NCBI RefSeq assembly: GCF_011420305.2
Contig: NZ_CP061769.1
Coordinates: 3,149,001 to 3,213,000, forward strand
Reading direction: 5' to 3'
Length of the DNA: 64,000 nt
From: Nocardioides ochotonae
Lineage (GTDB): Bacteria; Actinomycetota; Actinomycetes; Propionibacteriales; Nocardioidaceae
Shown here in pieces: positions 24,131-35,242 of the stretch. Position numbers and translations under genes: made by a program. Within the stretch, counting starts at the first letter, position 1. Each line of letters begins with the position of its first letter. The notes under the pieces are model-generated. The model saw nothing but the letters and a program-made list of their open reading frames with translations. It ran no database searches and had not been told where the DNA came from.

Positions 24131-24406
24131 ATGAACCCTCCGCACGACCAGTCGACGGACCAGACGACCCACGCGGGCCGATCGGGTTCGCTGGCCCGGG
24201 TCCGCGAGGCACTCACCCGCGGCCGCGCGATCGCCGAGCTGCACGCCCGCATCGACGCGCTCGAGGCAGAGATCCAGGAGACCCGCAGGCTGCACCGCCG
24301 GGTCGCGGAGCTCACCGATATCGTCGAGGAGCTGCTGGTGCCCGTCGCCCAGCGCGACGAGGCGAAGCTGCGCGAGACGCTGGAGAAGTACTCCACGTCC
24401 TGGTGA
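24131..24406 (+). CDS. Small coiled-coil hypothetical protein (possibly DUF6752)
   Basis: A 91-residue protein with a polar, Gln/Thr-rich N-terminus and a long helix with heptad-like leucines from about residue 35 (AIAELHARIDALEAEIQETR through VAELTDIVEELLVPVAQRDE). It has no signal peptide or transmembrane segment. I chose ATG 24131, with GGAAGG upstream; ATG 24113 in the same frame overlaps that site. A TAACCT box at 24091-24096 could be its -10. It heads the operon of three sulfotransferase-like genes and LicD, 36 bases before the next gene. Its C-terminal helix resembles the tails of those proteins, hinting at a partner or scaffold role (inference). Confidence 0.65.
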   Translation: MNPPHDQSTDQTTHAGRSGSLARVREALTRGRAIAELHARIDALEAEIQETRRLHRRVAELTDIVEELLVPVAQRDEAKLRETLEKYSTSW

Positions 24407-24442
24407 CGTCCTCTGCTCGACCACGATCTACAGGAGACGTGC

Positions 24443-25540
24443 ATGGCCCGCCGGGTCTTCTTCCACATCGGCGTCCCCAAGTCGGGGACGACGTTCTTGC
24501 AGACGACGATGTGGAACAACCGCGACCAGCTGCGCGCCCAGGGCTTCCTCTACCCCGGGCGACGGCGCATGGACCACTACCACGCCTCGCAGATCGTCCG
24601 CGGGGCCTCGCCGTCCGCGCTGGGCGAGCACGGCACCAGCTGGGAGCGGATCGTCCGCGAGCTCGCCGACTGGTCCGGCGACGGCGTCATCAGCCACGAG
24701 TTCTTCTCCATGGCCACCGCCCGCCAGGCGCGGGCGGCCGTCGAGGCCCTCGCCCCCGCCGAGGTGCACGTCGTACTGACCGCCCGCGACTACGTGCGCC
24801 AGTTCCCTGCCGTGTGGCAGGAGGCGCTCAAGATGGACTCCACCGACTCCCTCGACGAGTTCATGCGCCGCGCGTTCGCCCACGACCTGCCCGGCGCCTG
24901 GAGCTGGAACAGCCAGGACGTCCCGGCGATCCTGCACGTCTGGGCCAGCGCCGTCCCGGTCGAGCGGGTCCACGTGGTGACCGTGCCCCCGCCGGGAGCC
25001 CCGCGCGGCCTGCTCTGGCAGCGCTGGTGCGAGGTCACCGGCATCGACGACCGCGGCTTCGACCTCGACCAGGTCTTCGACAACCAGTCCCTGGGCGCCA
25101 CCCAGGCCGCCCTCCTGCACCGGCTCAAGCCGCACCTCACCGGTCCGCTCCAGGAGCGCCCGGTGCAGCACCGGTGGGTGCGCCAGTACTTCGGCCACGA
25201 GGTCCTCGGCCCCCAGCGCGGGGAGCGCTTCGGCCTGCGCGACGAGGACGCCCTGCGCCTGCGTCGCCGCTCGAGGCGGATGGTCCGGGCCATCCGGGAG
25301 GCCGGGTACCCGGTCGTCGGCGAGCTCGCCGACCTGATCCCGCCCGCGGAGCAGCCGAAGCGCCCGCACCCCGATGACGTCACCGACGCCGAGATGCTGG
25401 ACGCCGCGGTGGTCGCCATCGAGCAGATGATCCGCGACGTCCGCGAGCTCAGCACGGAGCGCGACGCCCTGGCCCGCCGGGCGCCGGCCGCCATGGCCCG
25501 TCGGACGCTGCGCAGGGTCCGTCGGCGGCTGACCCGCTAG
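24443..25540 (+). CDS. Sulfotransferase-like protein, paralogue 2
   Basis: A 365-residue cytoplasmic protein starting at ATG 24443 with GGAGA 6 bases upstream. The opening FFHIGVPKSGTTFLQTTM is a clear PAPS phosphosulfate loop. VVLTARDYVRQFPAVWQE is the expected 3'-phosphate strand with alanine in place of the usual serine. Blocks shared with the paralogues are VISHEFFSMA, HVVTVPPPGAPRGLLWQRW and NQSLGATQAALLHR, followed by a C-terminal helix with EMLDAAVVAIEQM. The last 20 residues are very basic (RRTLRRVRRRLTR), suitable for contact with membrane phospholipid. The acceptor is unknown; the position inside a galactan locus suggests a cell-wall glycan. Confidence 0.75.
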   Translation: MARRVFFHIGVPKSGTTFLQTTMWNNRDQLRAQGFLYPGRRRMDHYHASQIVRGASPSALGEHGTSWERIVRELADWSGDGVISHEFFSMATARQARAAVEALAPAEVHVVLTARDYVRQFPAVWQEALKMDSTDSLDEFMRRAFAHDLPGAWSWNSQDVPAILHVWASAVPVERVHVVTVPPPGAPRGLLWQRWCEVTGIDDRGFDLDQVFDNQSLGATQAALLHRLKPHLTGPLQERPVQHRWVRQYFGHEVLGPQRGERFGLRDEDALRLRRRSRRMVRAIREAGYPVVGELADLIPPAEQPKRPHPDDVTDAEMLDAAVVAIEQMIRDVRELSTERDALARRAPAAMARRTLRRVRRRLTR

Positions 25541-25600
25541 AACCACCGGCCGCCGGGACGGCCCCGCGTGTCCGTCAGGGCGGTCGCCGGCCGTTACGGT

Positions 25601-26824
25601 ATGCCGGTGAGTGACCGGATCTACCTCCACATCGGCGTGCCGAAGAGCGGCACCTCCTACGTCCAGCGACGGCTGCTGGCCAACAAGGAGCAGCTCGCGC
25701 AGGAGGCCGGCCTGCTGTTCCCCGGGCAGACCTGGGGCGACCAGGTGCTGGCCGTCCGCGACCTGCGCAGGATCAGGGGCGGCCGGAACCGACGCGGCGC
25801 CTGGAGGCGGTTGCGTCAGGAGATGGCGGCGTGGTCCGGCACCTCGGTGGTCTCGATGGAGTGGCTGTGCGCCGCCGACCAGGCGACCATCGAGCGGATC
25901 GTCACGGACCTGGCCCCCGCCCAGGTCGAGGTCGTCGTCACGGCGCGCGACCTCGGGCGCACCGTCGCCGCCGCCTGGCAGGAGTACCTGCAGAACCGCC
26001 GCGAGTGGACCTGGGAGGACTTCCTCACCCAGCTCGGCTCCCCGAGCTCTCGCGAGACCCCCGCCGGCAGCCACTTCTGGGCCCAGCAGGACCTCACCGA
26101 CATCGTCGAGCGCTGGGCGGGTGTCGTGGGCCCCGAGCACACGCACGTGGTCACCCTCCCCCACCCCGGCGCCGGCCCCGACGTGCTGTGGGAGCGGATG
26201 GCCCAGGTGCTCGGCTTCGACCCCGCCCACTTCTCCGCCGAGGGCGTCCGCGACGCCAACGAGTCCCTCGGGCTTCAGTCCGCCGAGATCATGCGCCGGG
26301 TCAACCCGCTCACCCGCCGCGACGGGCTCGGCTACACCGCGTACCGCTCCGGCTTCAAGCAGGCCCTCGGCAAGGACGTCCTGGCCCACCGACGCAGCCA
26401 GGAGTCGCGGGTCGCCGTACCGCCGGAGCAGCAGGGGTGGATCCGCGACGCCGCCGAGCGGCACCGCGCCTCCCTCGCCGCCGCCGGCGTGCACGTGGTC
26501 GGTGACCTGGCCGACCTCGAGCCGGTCTTCGCCCCCGGACGTCAGCCCTCCGAGGTCCCCGCCGAGGAGCTCCTCGACACCGCCACCGAGGCGCTCAACG
26601 AGGTCTCCCAGCGATGGCTGGCGGCCCGCACCGAGCTGCACCGCGTCCAGGCGCGCGAGGAGCGGCTGAGCGCTGCGCTCGCCTCCGCACGGGCGCGGGT
26701 CGCCGAGATCGAGGCGCACCCCGTCCGCTTCGCCGTACGCCGCCGCGCCGACGACCTGCGCGGGCTGCCCGCACGCCTGCCGGCGGGCCTCCGCGCCCGG
26801 CTGCGCCGGACGGTGGGCCGATGA
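25601..26824 (+). CDS. Sulfotransferase-like protein, paralogue 3
   Basis: A 407-residue protein of the same family. IYLHIGVPKSGTSYVQRR is the phosphosulfate loop; VVVTARDLGRTVAAAWQEYL is the second strand, again with alanine where serine is usual; VSMEWLCAADQ, HVVTLPHPGAGPDVLWERM and NESLGLQSAEIMRR are shared blocks. The C-terminus has a coiled-coil-like helix and a basic tail. The start is uncertain: ATG 25601 is used; GTG 25607 in the same frame is equally possible and no good Shine-Dalgarno is seen. Its stop overlaps the LicD start (ATGA), a direct sign that the two are produced together. Confidence 0.73.
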   Translation: MPVSDRIYLHIGVPKSGTSYVQRRLLANKEQLAQEAGLLFPGQTWGDQVLAVRDLRRIRGGRNRRGAWRRLRQEMAAWSGTSVVSMEWLCAADQATIERIVTDLAPAQVEVVVTARDLGRTVAAAWQEYLQNRREWTWEDFLTQLGSPSSRETPAGSHFWAQQDLTDIVERWAGVVGPEHTHVVTLPHPGAGPDVLWERMAQVLGFDPAHFSAEGVRDANESLGLQSAEIMRRVNPLTRRDGLGYTAYRSGFKQALGKDVLAHRRSQESRVAVPPEQQGWIRDAAERHRASLAAAGVHVVGDLADLEPVFAPGRQPSEVPAEELLDTATEALNEVSQRWLAARTELHRVQAREERLSAALASARARVAEIEAHPVRFAVRRRADDLRGLPARLPAGLRARLRRTVGR

Positions 26825-28506
26825 GCGCCGACGCCCAGGCCTTCGAGGCCTTCGAGGACACCGACGCCATGAGCGTCGGCGAGCAGCGGCTGCGGCTGCC
26901 CGCGGGCCTCGACCCCGCCACGACGTACGACGTGCTCGTCAACGGCGACCACGTCTGGTCCCTGACCCCGGCCCACGACATCCGCGGCGCACGCGGCGCC
27001 CGCGAGGTGGCCTGGCCGAAGGCGATCCAGCGCCGGCTGCTCGGACGGGCGGAGGTCGTGCTGCGCGAGCACCTCAGCGGCACCGAGCGCGGCCGCGCGC
27101 GTCACGTCTTCGGCGGACGCGACGACCTCGAGGTCCGCATCGTCGACGCGGACGGGCACGCGCTGATCCTCGACAAGTGGGGCCAGCTGATCCGCCCGCT
27201 GTCGAGCGAGTCCGGCTCGGTGATCGACGAGCTCATGGACCACACCGCACGGCTGCTGGAGGACCTGCAGGAGAAGGCCGGGGTGCCGGCGTTCATCTGC
27301 TACGGCACCCTGCTCGGCGCGGTGCGGAACGGCCGCCTGATCGGGCACGACAACGACATCGACGTCGCCTACCTCAGCGAGCACCCCACACCGGTGGACG
27401 TGGCCCGCGAGGGCTACCGCGTCGAGCGGGCCCTGCGCGACGCCGGTTGGCTGGTGCGCCGCGGCTCCGGCGTGCGCCTCAATGTGCGGCTGCGGCTCAG
27501 CGACGGCTCCTCGCGCTTCATCGACGTCTTCACCGCGCACTGGGTGGAGGGCAGCCTCTACATCCCCTCCGACACCGGGTTCCCGATGCCGCGCGAGGCC
27601 ATCCTCCCGCTCGCCGGCGTCGAGCTGATGGGCCGCAAGCTGCCGGCGCCGGCCGACCCCGAGCGGCTGCTCGCCGCGACGTACGGCGAGGGCTGGCGGG
27701 TGCCGGACCCCTCGTTCCGCTACGAGACGCCGCGTGGCCTGTCCCGGCGCCTGGGCGGCTGGTTCGGCGGGCTGGTCAGCCACCGCAAGCACTGGGACTC
27801 CTTCGACTCCCAGCAGCGCCACACCGTGCCGAAGCGCCCCTCGCCGTTCGCCCGCTGGGTCGCCAACCACCACGGCAGCACCCGGCCGATCGTCGACGTC
27901 GGCGCCGGCACCGGGCGTGACGCGATCTTCTTCGCCGCCGAGCGCGGGCGGCAGGTGTTCGCCCTCGACTACGTCGTCAGCGCGGTGCGCAGCGGCCAGC
28001 GGATCGCGGAGAACCGCTCGCTGCCGATCCGCTGGAACCTGGTCAACCTCTACGACACCCGCGAGGTGCTCGCCTACGGCGCCCGCCTCAGCCGGCTGCC
28101 CGAGCCGGCGGACGTCTACGCACGCTTCCTGCCCCACGACCTGGAGCCGCACGGCCGCGAGAACCTGTGGCGCCTGGCCTCGATGTCGCTGCGCCGCGGC
28201 GGGCAGCTGTTCGTGGAGTTCCGCACCCCCGAGGACCGGGACCGCCCGCACGTCTACGGCCAGCACCCCCGCAACTACCTCGAGCCCGCCGACGTCGTCG
28301 CCGAGATCGAGGCCGCGGGTGGCACCGTCGTCCACCTGGTCTCCGGACGCCCCGGGATGGCGAAGCTGCGCGAGGAGGACCCCGCCGTGTGCCGCATCGT
28401 CGCGCGCTGGAGCGACGCTGCCGAGGAGACCCAGGACGCACCCGTGTCCGCCGACGCGGACCAGGCCACGGGGACCGGGGCGCCCGCCGCTACGGTGACG
28501 CCGTGA
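26821..28506 (+). CDS. LicD-family phosphotransferase fused to a class I methyltransferase
   Basis: A 561-residue protein with two enzymatic parts. Residues 140-300 are a LicD domain, seen in CYGTLLGAVRNGRLIGHDND followed by IDVAYL and RFIDVFTAHW; LicD proteins transfer phosphocholine or another phospho-alcohol from a CDP donor to a sugar. Residues 345-530 are an S-adenosylmethionine-dependent methyltransferase: IVDVGAGTGRDAIFFAAERG, VFALDYVVSAV and RRGGQLFVEFRTPED. The first 130 residues are unassigned beta-rich sequence. ATG 26821 overlaps the upstream stop, and its own stop overlaps the next GTG. A LicC-like and a glycerol-phosphate dehydrogenase-like gene nearby could supply the donor. 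The fusion suggests the transferred group or acceptor is also methylated (inference). Confidence 0.84.
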   Translation: MSADAQAFEAFEDTDAMSVGEQRLRLPAGLDPATTYDVLVNGDHVWSLTPAHDIRGARGAREVAWPKAIQRRLLGRAEVVLREHLSGTERGRARHVFGGRDDLEVRIVDADGHALILDKWGQLIRPLSSESGSVIDELMDHTARLLEDLQEKAGVPAFICYGTLLGAVRNGRLIGHDNDIDVAYLSEHPTPVDVAREGYRVERALRDAGWLVRRGSGVRLNVRLRLSDGSSRFIDVFTAHWVEGSLYIPSDTGFPMPREAILPLAGVELMGRKLPAPADPERLLAATYGEGWRVPDPSFRYETPRGLSRRLGGWFGGLVSHRKHWDSFDSQQRHTVPKRPSPFARWVANHHGSTRPIVDVGAGTGRDAIFFAAERGRQVFALDYVVSAVRSGQRIAENRSLPIRWNLVNLYDTREVLAYGARLSRLPEPADVYARFLPHDLEPHGRENLWRLASMSLRRGGQLFVEFRTPEDRDRPHVYGQHPRNYLEPADVVAEIEAAGGTVVHLVSGRPGMAKLREEDPAVCRIVARWSDAAEETQDAPVSADADQATGTGAPAATVTP

Positions 28507-29684
28507 GTCAGAGCAGTGCGGCCGTGCCGCAGGGTGGTCCCGTCTTCCTCCACGTCGGCAGCCCGAAGACCGGCACCACGTTCCTCCAGAACGTGCTGTG
28601 GGCCCAGCGCGACCTCGCCGCGGAGCAGGGGCTGCTGCTGCCGGGGCGCCGCTTCCACGACCACTACCTCGCCACGCTCGACGTCCGCGACCTGGCCTCG
28701 ACGCCGACCGCGCCCGCCGAGGCCGAGGGCCGCTGGGCCGAGCTGGTGGCCGAGTCCGAGGGCTGGGCCGGCGCCACGCTCATCTCCCACGAGCTCTTCG
28801 CCTCCGCCACCGCCGAGCAGGCCCGGCGCGCCGTGGCCGCCTTCGGCGACCGCGAGGTCCACATCGTGCTCACCGCGCGCGACCTCGTGCGCCAGGTGCC
28901 GGCCGAGTGGCAGGAGCACATCAAGCACCGCTCCACGGTGAGCATGGAGCACTTCCTCGACGACCTGCGCGCCGACCGCGCGCACCGCACCTGGTTCTGG
29001 CGGGTCCAGGACTTCGCCGACGTGCTGCGCCGCTGGGGCGCCGAGGTCCCGGCCGAGCGGGTGCACGTCGTCACCGTCCCGCCGCCGGGCGCCGACGCAG
29101 GCACCCTGTGGACCCGCTTCGCCACGCTGCTGGGCCTGGACCCCGACTCCTTCGACACCACCGCGTCGCGGTCGAACTCCTCCCTCGGTCTCGAGCAGGC
29201 CGAGCTGCTGCGGCGCGTCAACGCCGAGCTCGGCGACCGGGTGCCGCTGCCCGGCCCCTACCCGCAGCTGGCCAAGAACGTGCTGGCCCACCGCCTGCTC
29301 GCCGGGCGTCCCGGCACCCGCCTGGTGCTCGACGAGGCGGCCGACACCTTCGCCCGCGAGCGCTCGGCCGAGATCGTCGCCGACCTGCGCGCCCTGGGGT
29401 ACGACGTGGTCGGCGACCTCGACGAGCTCGTGCCGGCCCCCGCCGACGCGCCCGCCGCGATCCCGACGCCCAGCGAGGCCGACATCGCCGACGAGGGGGT
29501 CGCCGCGATCGCCGGGCTCCTCGACGAGATGGCGCGTCGCCTCGTGGTCCAGCGTCGCGCCGAGGAGGTCGCGCGCACGATCCGCGAGAAGCCCGCGCGC
29601 TACCTGCTCGTGCAGGCCGCCCGGCGCAACCGGGCCCTGGGCGCCGCCCACCGTGCCTACCGGCGGGTGCTGCGGCGCGACTGA
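28503..29684 (+). CDS. Sulfotransferase-like protein, paralogue 4
   Basis: A 393-residue protein starting at GTG 28503, which overlaps the LicD stop (GTGA). VFLHVGSPKTGTTFLQNVL is the phosphosulfate loop; IVLTARDLVRQVPAEWQEHI is the second PAPS strand with alanine replacing the usual serine; LISHELFASA, HVVTVPPPGADAGTLWTRF and NSSLGLEQAELLRRVN are family blocks. The C-terminal tail is basic. It is closest in sequence to paralogue 2, suggesting a fairly recent duplication around LicD. It is the last gene of the operon; the next gene begins after a 211-base gap with its own promoter-like box. Confidence 0.75.
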   Translation: MSQSSAAVPQGGPVFLHVGSPKTGTTFLQNVLWAQRDLAAEQGLLLPGRRFHDHYLATLDVRDLASTPTAPAEAEGRWAELVAESEGWAGATLISHELFASATAEQARRAVAAFGDREVHIVLTARDLVRQVPAEWQEHIKHRSTVSMEHFLDDLRADRAHRTWFWRVQDFADVLRRWGAEVPAERVHVVTVPPPGADAGTLWTRFATLLGLDPDSFDTTASRSNSSLGLEQAELLRRVNAELGDRVPLPGPYPQLAKNVLAHRLLAGRPGTRLVLDEAADTFARERSAEIVADLRALGYDVVGDLDELVPAPADAPAAIPTPSEADIADEGVAAIAGLLDEMARRLVVQRRAEEVARTIREKPARYLLVQAARRNRALGAAHRAYRRVLRRD

Positions 29685-29790
29685 GGCCCACCGCGGGGGT
29701 GCCGCGGGGCGCGCGTCGTACGGCCGCCGGGTGCGTGGGCCGTCACGTCGCGAGGACGTCTAAGCGGCCCCTCGGACTGGTCTCGGCTGT

Positions 29791-29796
29791 TAGCCT
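29791..29796 (+). promoter_or_regulatory. -10-like TAGCCT upstream of the phospholipase-D-like gene
   Basis: TAGCCT, about 100 bases before ATG 29896. No strong -35 is seen. The 211 bases between 29685 and 29895 hold no other recognisable feature besides weak GC-rich hairpins after the preceding stop. Confidence 0.35.
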
Positions 29797-29895
29797 CGAA
29801 CGAGGTGCCACAGGCTCCTCAGCCCGGCCCCACGCGCCACCGGAACGACTCTCCCAGGCCCTCCTCTCGGGGGGCGAGCAAGGAAAACACGGTTC

Positions 29896-31266
29896 ATGAA
29901 GCTCTCGGCCCGTCTCGTCTCCGCCCTCACCACCCTCGTGATGGTCCCGGCCCTTCTGGTCGGCGGCTCGACCCAGGCCGCCCACGCCGAGGGCTGGCAG
30001 CCCAAGGGCGGCGGTGTGTTCAACGACCCGCTCGGGGACCACGCCGCGAAGTGGCGCATCGTCAACCACGTGGACGCGGCGGTCGCCAATGCGCGCAAGG
30101 GCTCGCGGATCTACATCTCGACCTACCTGATGGACGCCCGCGACTCCGTCGACCACCTGCTGCGCGCCCACAAGCGGGGCGTGCAGGTGCAGATGGTTCT
30201 CGACGGCGTCTATGCCAACAACGGGCAGTCGCAGCGCCTGGCCAAGGCGTTCAACAAGGACAACCGCGCCAAGCGGAAGGGCACCTTCAAGGACGGCACC
30301 CTGCGCCGCTGGGGCAAGGACCGCAGCTTCGTGAAGTACTGCCAGTCCAGCTGCCGGGGCAAGATCGCCAACAACCACTCGAAGTTCTACGTCTTCACCC
30401 ACACGGGCGCCTCGAAGAACGTCGTGATGGTGAGCTCCTCCAACCTCAACCGGGGCGGTGCGGAGAAGGGCTGGAACGACCTGGTCACGATCAAGGGCCG
30501 GCCCAAGCTGGTCGCCCGCTTCGCCCAGGTCCACGTGGAGATGTCGCGGGACCGTCCGGTCCCCGGTGAGTCCCTGCGGGCCTGGCGCGTCGGTCCGTAC
30601 TTCGTGCGGTTCTTCCCCAAGCGCAGCAGCGGCGACCCGGTGATCGCCGACCTCAACAAGGTCAAGTGCTACGGCGCCACCGGCGGCGCCGGGCGCAACG
30701 GCCGCACGGTCATCAACGTCGCGATGTTCGCCTGGTACAACCAGCGCGGCTTCAACATCGCCCGCAAGCTCGTGCAGCTCGCCGACCGCGGCTGCTACCT
30801 CTCGATGGTCTACGGCGCCCCCGGGCCGGAGCTGCGCAAGTTCCTCACCGATGCCACGAAGCGCAACCCGCGCATCAAGCTGTGGGACAGCCGCCTCAAC
30901 CTCGACCTGGACGAGGAGTACGAGGTCCGCGCGCACAACAAGTTCTATCTCGTGCAGGGCCACTACGGGAAGGACAAGTCGGCGTACCGCGTCCACACCG
31001 GCACCGCCAACTGGTCCGAGGGCACGCTGCACGCCGGCGACGAGAACACCATCAACATCTCCAACTACGGCGTGTGGCGCCAGTACATGGACAACTGGGA
31101 CCACATCGTGAAGAAGGGCAGCCGCCGGGTGGGCACCCGCATCCCGGCCGCCCAGCAGATCGGCAGCCGCAAGTTCCCCCGCCTCTCCCCCGACATGGCC
31201 GTCGGTCGCCGCGCCGTCCCCCAGGACGAGCCGACCCAGCAGGACGAGTCGAGGTCCCAGGACTGA
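29896..31266 (+). CDS. Secreted phospholipase-D-fold protein with two HxK motifs
   Basis: A 456-residue exported protein. Residues 1-32 are a signal peptide ending AAHA. Two phospholipase D-type catalytic motifs are present: NNHSKFYVFTHTG followed by SSSNLN, and AHNKFYLVQG followed by GTANWSEG. Each has the HxK core, and each is followed by an Asn where the usual downstream residues lie. The superfamily cleaves or transfers phosphodiester bonds by a phospho-histidine. Secretion and the location beside a LicD locus suggest it could act on phosphodiester-linked wall decorations or on phospholipids; the substrate is not known. The C-terminal 50 residues are polar. Strong terminator follows. Confidence 0.86.
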   Translation: MKLSARLVSALTTLVMVPALLVGGSTQAAHAEGWQPKGGGVFNDPLGDHAAKWRIVNHVDAAVANARKGSRIYISTYLMDARDSVDHLLRAHKRGVQVQMVLDGVYANNGQSQRLAKAFNKDNRAKRKGTFKDGTLRRWGKDRSFVKYCQSSCRGKIANNHSKFYVFTHTGASKNVVMVSSSNLNRGGAEKGWNDLVTIKGRPKLVARFAQVHVEMSRDRPVPGESLRAWRVGPYFVRFFPKRSSGDPVIADLNKVKCYGATGGAGRNGRTVINVAMFAWYNQRGFNIARKLVQLADRGCYLSMVYGAPGPELRKFLTDATKRNPRIKLWDSRLNLDLDEEYEVRAHNKFYLVQGHYGKDKSAYRVHTGTANWSEGTLHAGDENTINISNYGVWRQYMDNWDHIVKKGSRRVGTRIPAAQQIGSRKFPRLSPDMAVGRRAVPQDEPTQQDESRSQD

Positions 31267-31303
31267 CCTCCGCGCTGACGCTGGCGACGGCGGGCTGGGA
31301 AAT

Positions 31304-31349
31304 GCACCGCGGGCCGGTGACCACCGAGGTGGTCACCGGCCCGCGGTGC
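31304..31349. terminator. Very strong convergent hairpin, 22-bp perfect stem
   Basis: gcaccgcgggccggtgaccacc and its exact complement, separated by 2 bases, lie between the PLD-like gene (plus) and wzt (minus), 37 and 35 bases from the stops. It is the longest perfect stem among the window's terminators. Confidence 0.88.
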
Positions 31350-31384
31350 GTGGTGCCGGTCATGCATCGGCGCCACGTGGGTGC

Positions 31385-32166
31385 CTAGATGTCGGCGCCC
31401 ATCTCGTCCTCGAGCTCGGAGTCGGCGGGCTCGGCGCCCGAGGCGTCGTCGTACTTGAGGTAGCGGATGCCGGCGGCGACGCCGCCGTCGAAGCCGACGC
31501 GGCCGTTCTCGAGCACCAGGACCCGGTCGCACATGCGGCGCACCGAGGCGGCGGAGTGGCTGACGTAGAAGAGCGTGCGGCCGCTGTCGCGGATCTCCTG
31601 CATCTTCTCCAGGCACTTCTGGCGGAACGGCTTGTCGCCCACCGCGAGGACCTCGTCGGCCAGGAAGATGTCGGAGTCGACGTGGATCGCGATCGCGAAC
31701 CCCAGCCGGGCGAACATCCCCGAGGAGTAGTTGCCCACCGGGGAGTCCAGGAACTTGCCGAGGTCGGCGAAGTCCACGATCGAGTCGAGCTTGCGCTCGG
31801 TCTCGGCCTTGCTCATGCCGAGGATCGCGGCGTTGAGGTAGAGGTTCTCGCGACCGGTCAGCTGGGGGTGGAACCCCGCACCGGTGGCGATCAGCCCGGA
31901 GATCCGGCCGCGGGTCAGCATCTTGCCCGAGTCGGGGCGCATGATGCCGTTGACCAGCTTGAGCAGCGTCGACTTGCCGGAGCCGTTGAGGCCCATCAGG
32001 CCGATCGACTCGCCCTGCTCGACGGTGAAGGAGACGTCGTCGAGGGCGTTGAACGACTCGCTCAGCGGCTGGCGCCGAGCCGCCGCGATGGTGATCTCCT
32101 TGATGCTGCGGTGGTAGCGGATCGTGAACTGCTTGGTGACGTTCTCGGCGACGATGGAAGCAGTCA

Positions 32167-32170
<4 letters not shown>
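31385..32170 (-). CDS. wzt: Polysaccharide ABC exporter ATP-binding protein (Wzt/RfbE type)
   Basis: A 261-residue ABC ATPase. Walker A is GLNGSGKSTLLKLVNG, the signature region is NYSSGMFARLGFAIA, Walker B is DIFLADEVLAVGD, and the switch histidine is in YVSHSAASVRRM. The N-terminal FTIRYHRSIKE and the GAGFHPQLTGRENLYLN segment are typical of exporters of O-antigen, teichoic acid and mycobacterial galactan (Rv3781). It lacks the C-terminal carbohydrate-binding domain of long Wzt proteins. GTG 32170 or ATG 32167 both overlap the wzm stop. With wzm it would flip a lipid-linked glycan outwards. Confidence 0.92.
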
Positions 32171-34336
<2,166 letters not shown>

Positions 34337-35242
34337 CTAGCCACCGGACGGCTCGCGGGTCGGGAGGGCACGCATGCTCCGGGCCGCCCTCATGGCCCGA
34401 ATCACGTTGCGGGCCTCCGCGCGACCGCCCCGCAGCGGGCTGAGCAGCACCACGACGGCGGTGATCAGCCACGGCTTGAGACGCACCGCGAGGTTGGTGC
34501 CGTAGCGCAGGTGGACCACGAAGAGGTTGCGGTACATGTAGTAGCCCTTCCACCCCGCCAGGTCGTGCTGCTGGTCGAAGTCGAGCTGGCGCACGAGCAC
34601 CGCGTCGCGCACCGCCCAGATCCGGAACCCGGCGGCGCGTGCGCGCACCGCGTAGTCGACGTCGTCGTAGAAGATGAAGTACGACGGGTCCGGCAGACCG
34701 ATCGCGTCGATGACCCGGCGCCGGGCCATGAACCCCTCGAAGGCGACGTTCTCCAGCTCCACCAGCGGCGGCATCGCCGCACGGGTGCCGAAGTCGGTCT
34801 CGACCATGGACGTCTTCGGCTTGATCGCCAGCGGGTTGGTGAGGTCGAAGCGGGTTGCCGCCTTCTCGCACAGCCGGCCCTGGCGGTCCTCGCGCACCGC
34901 CATCAGGCAGTCCTCGTCGAGCGCCATCAGCACCGTGAGGCAGTCCGGGGCCGGGACGACGTCGTCGTCCATCAACCAGACCCGGTCGAAGCCCTGCTCG
35001 TACGCCGTGCGCACGCCGAGGTGGAAGCCGCCCGCGCCGCCGAGGTTGTCCTCGCTGCGCACGACCTGCAGGCCGGGCACGTCGGCCTCGGCGAGCACCT
35101 GCGCGGTGTGGTCGGTGCTGGCGTTGTCGACCACGACCACCGCGTCGGGGGCGCGCTCGAGCGCGGCCAGCCCGGCCAGCATCCCGGCCAGCAGGTCGGC
35201 GCGGTTGTAGGTGACGACGACGATCGCGACGGTCTCGCTCAT
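34337..35242 (-). CDS. Glycosyltransferase family 2 in the galactan operon
   Basis: A 301-residue GT2 enzyme: VAIVVVTYNRADLLAGMLAG, VVVVDNASTDHTAQ, EDNLGGAGGFHLGVRTA, VWLMDDDVVPAPD (metal site) and YFIFYDDVDYAVRARAAGF (catalytic acids). The C-terminus has one hydrophobic segment (LITAVVVLLSPL) and a basic tail, suiting a membrane-associated enzyme. It overlaps the upstream GT2 gene in an ATGA junction and precedes glf by 50 bases. It may add an early sugar of the lipid-linked galactan or a side residue; similarity to the GlfT family (NLGGAGGF, DDD) suggests UDP-Galf as donor. Confidence 0.85.
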   Translation of the reverse strand: MSETVAIVVVTYNRADLLAGMLAGLAALERAPDAVVVVDNASTDHTAQVLAEADVPGLQVVRSEDNLGGAGGFHLGVRTAYEQGFDRVWLMDDDVVPAPDCLTVLMALDEDCLMAVREDRQGRLCEKAATRFDLTNPLAIKPKTSMVETDFGTRAAMPPLVELENVAFEGFMARRRVIDAIGLPDPSYFIFYDDVDYAVRARAAGFRIWAVRDAVLVRQLDFDQQHDLAGWKGYYMYRNLFVVHLRYGTNLAVRLKPWLITAVVVLLSPLRGGRAEARNVIRAMRAARSMRALPTREPSGG

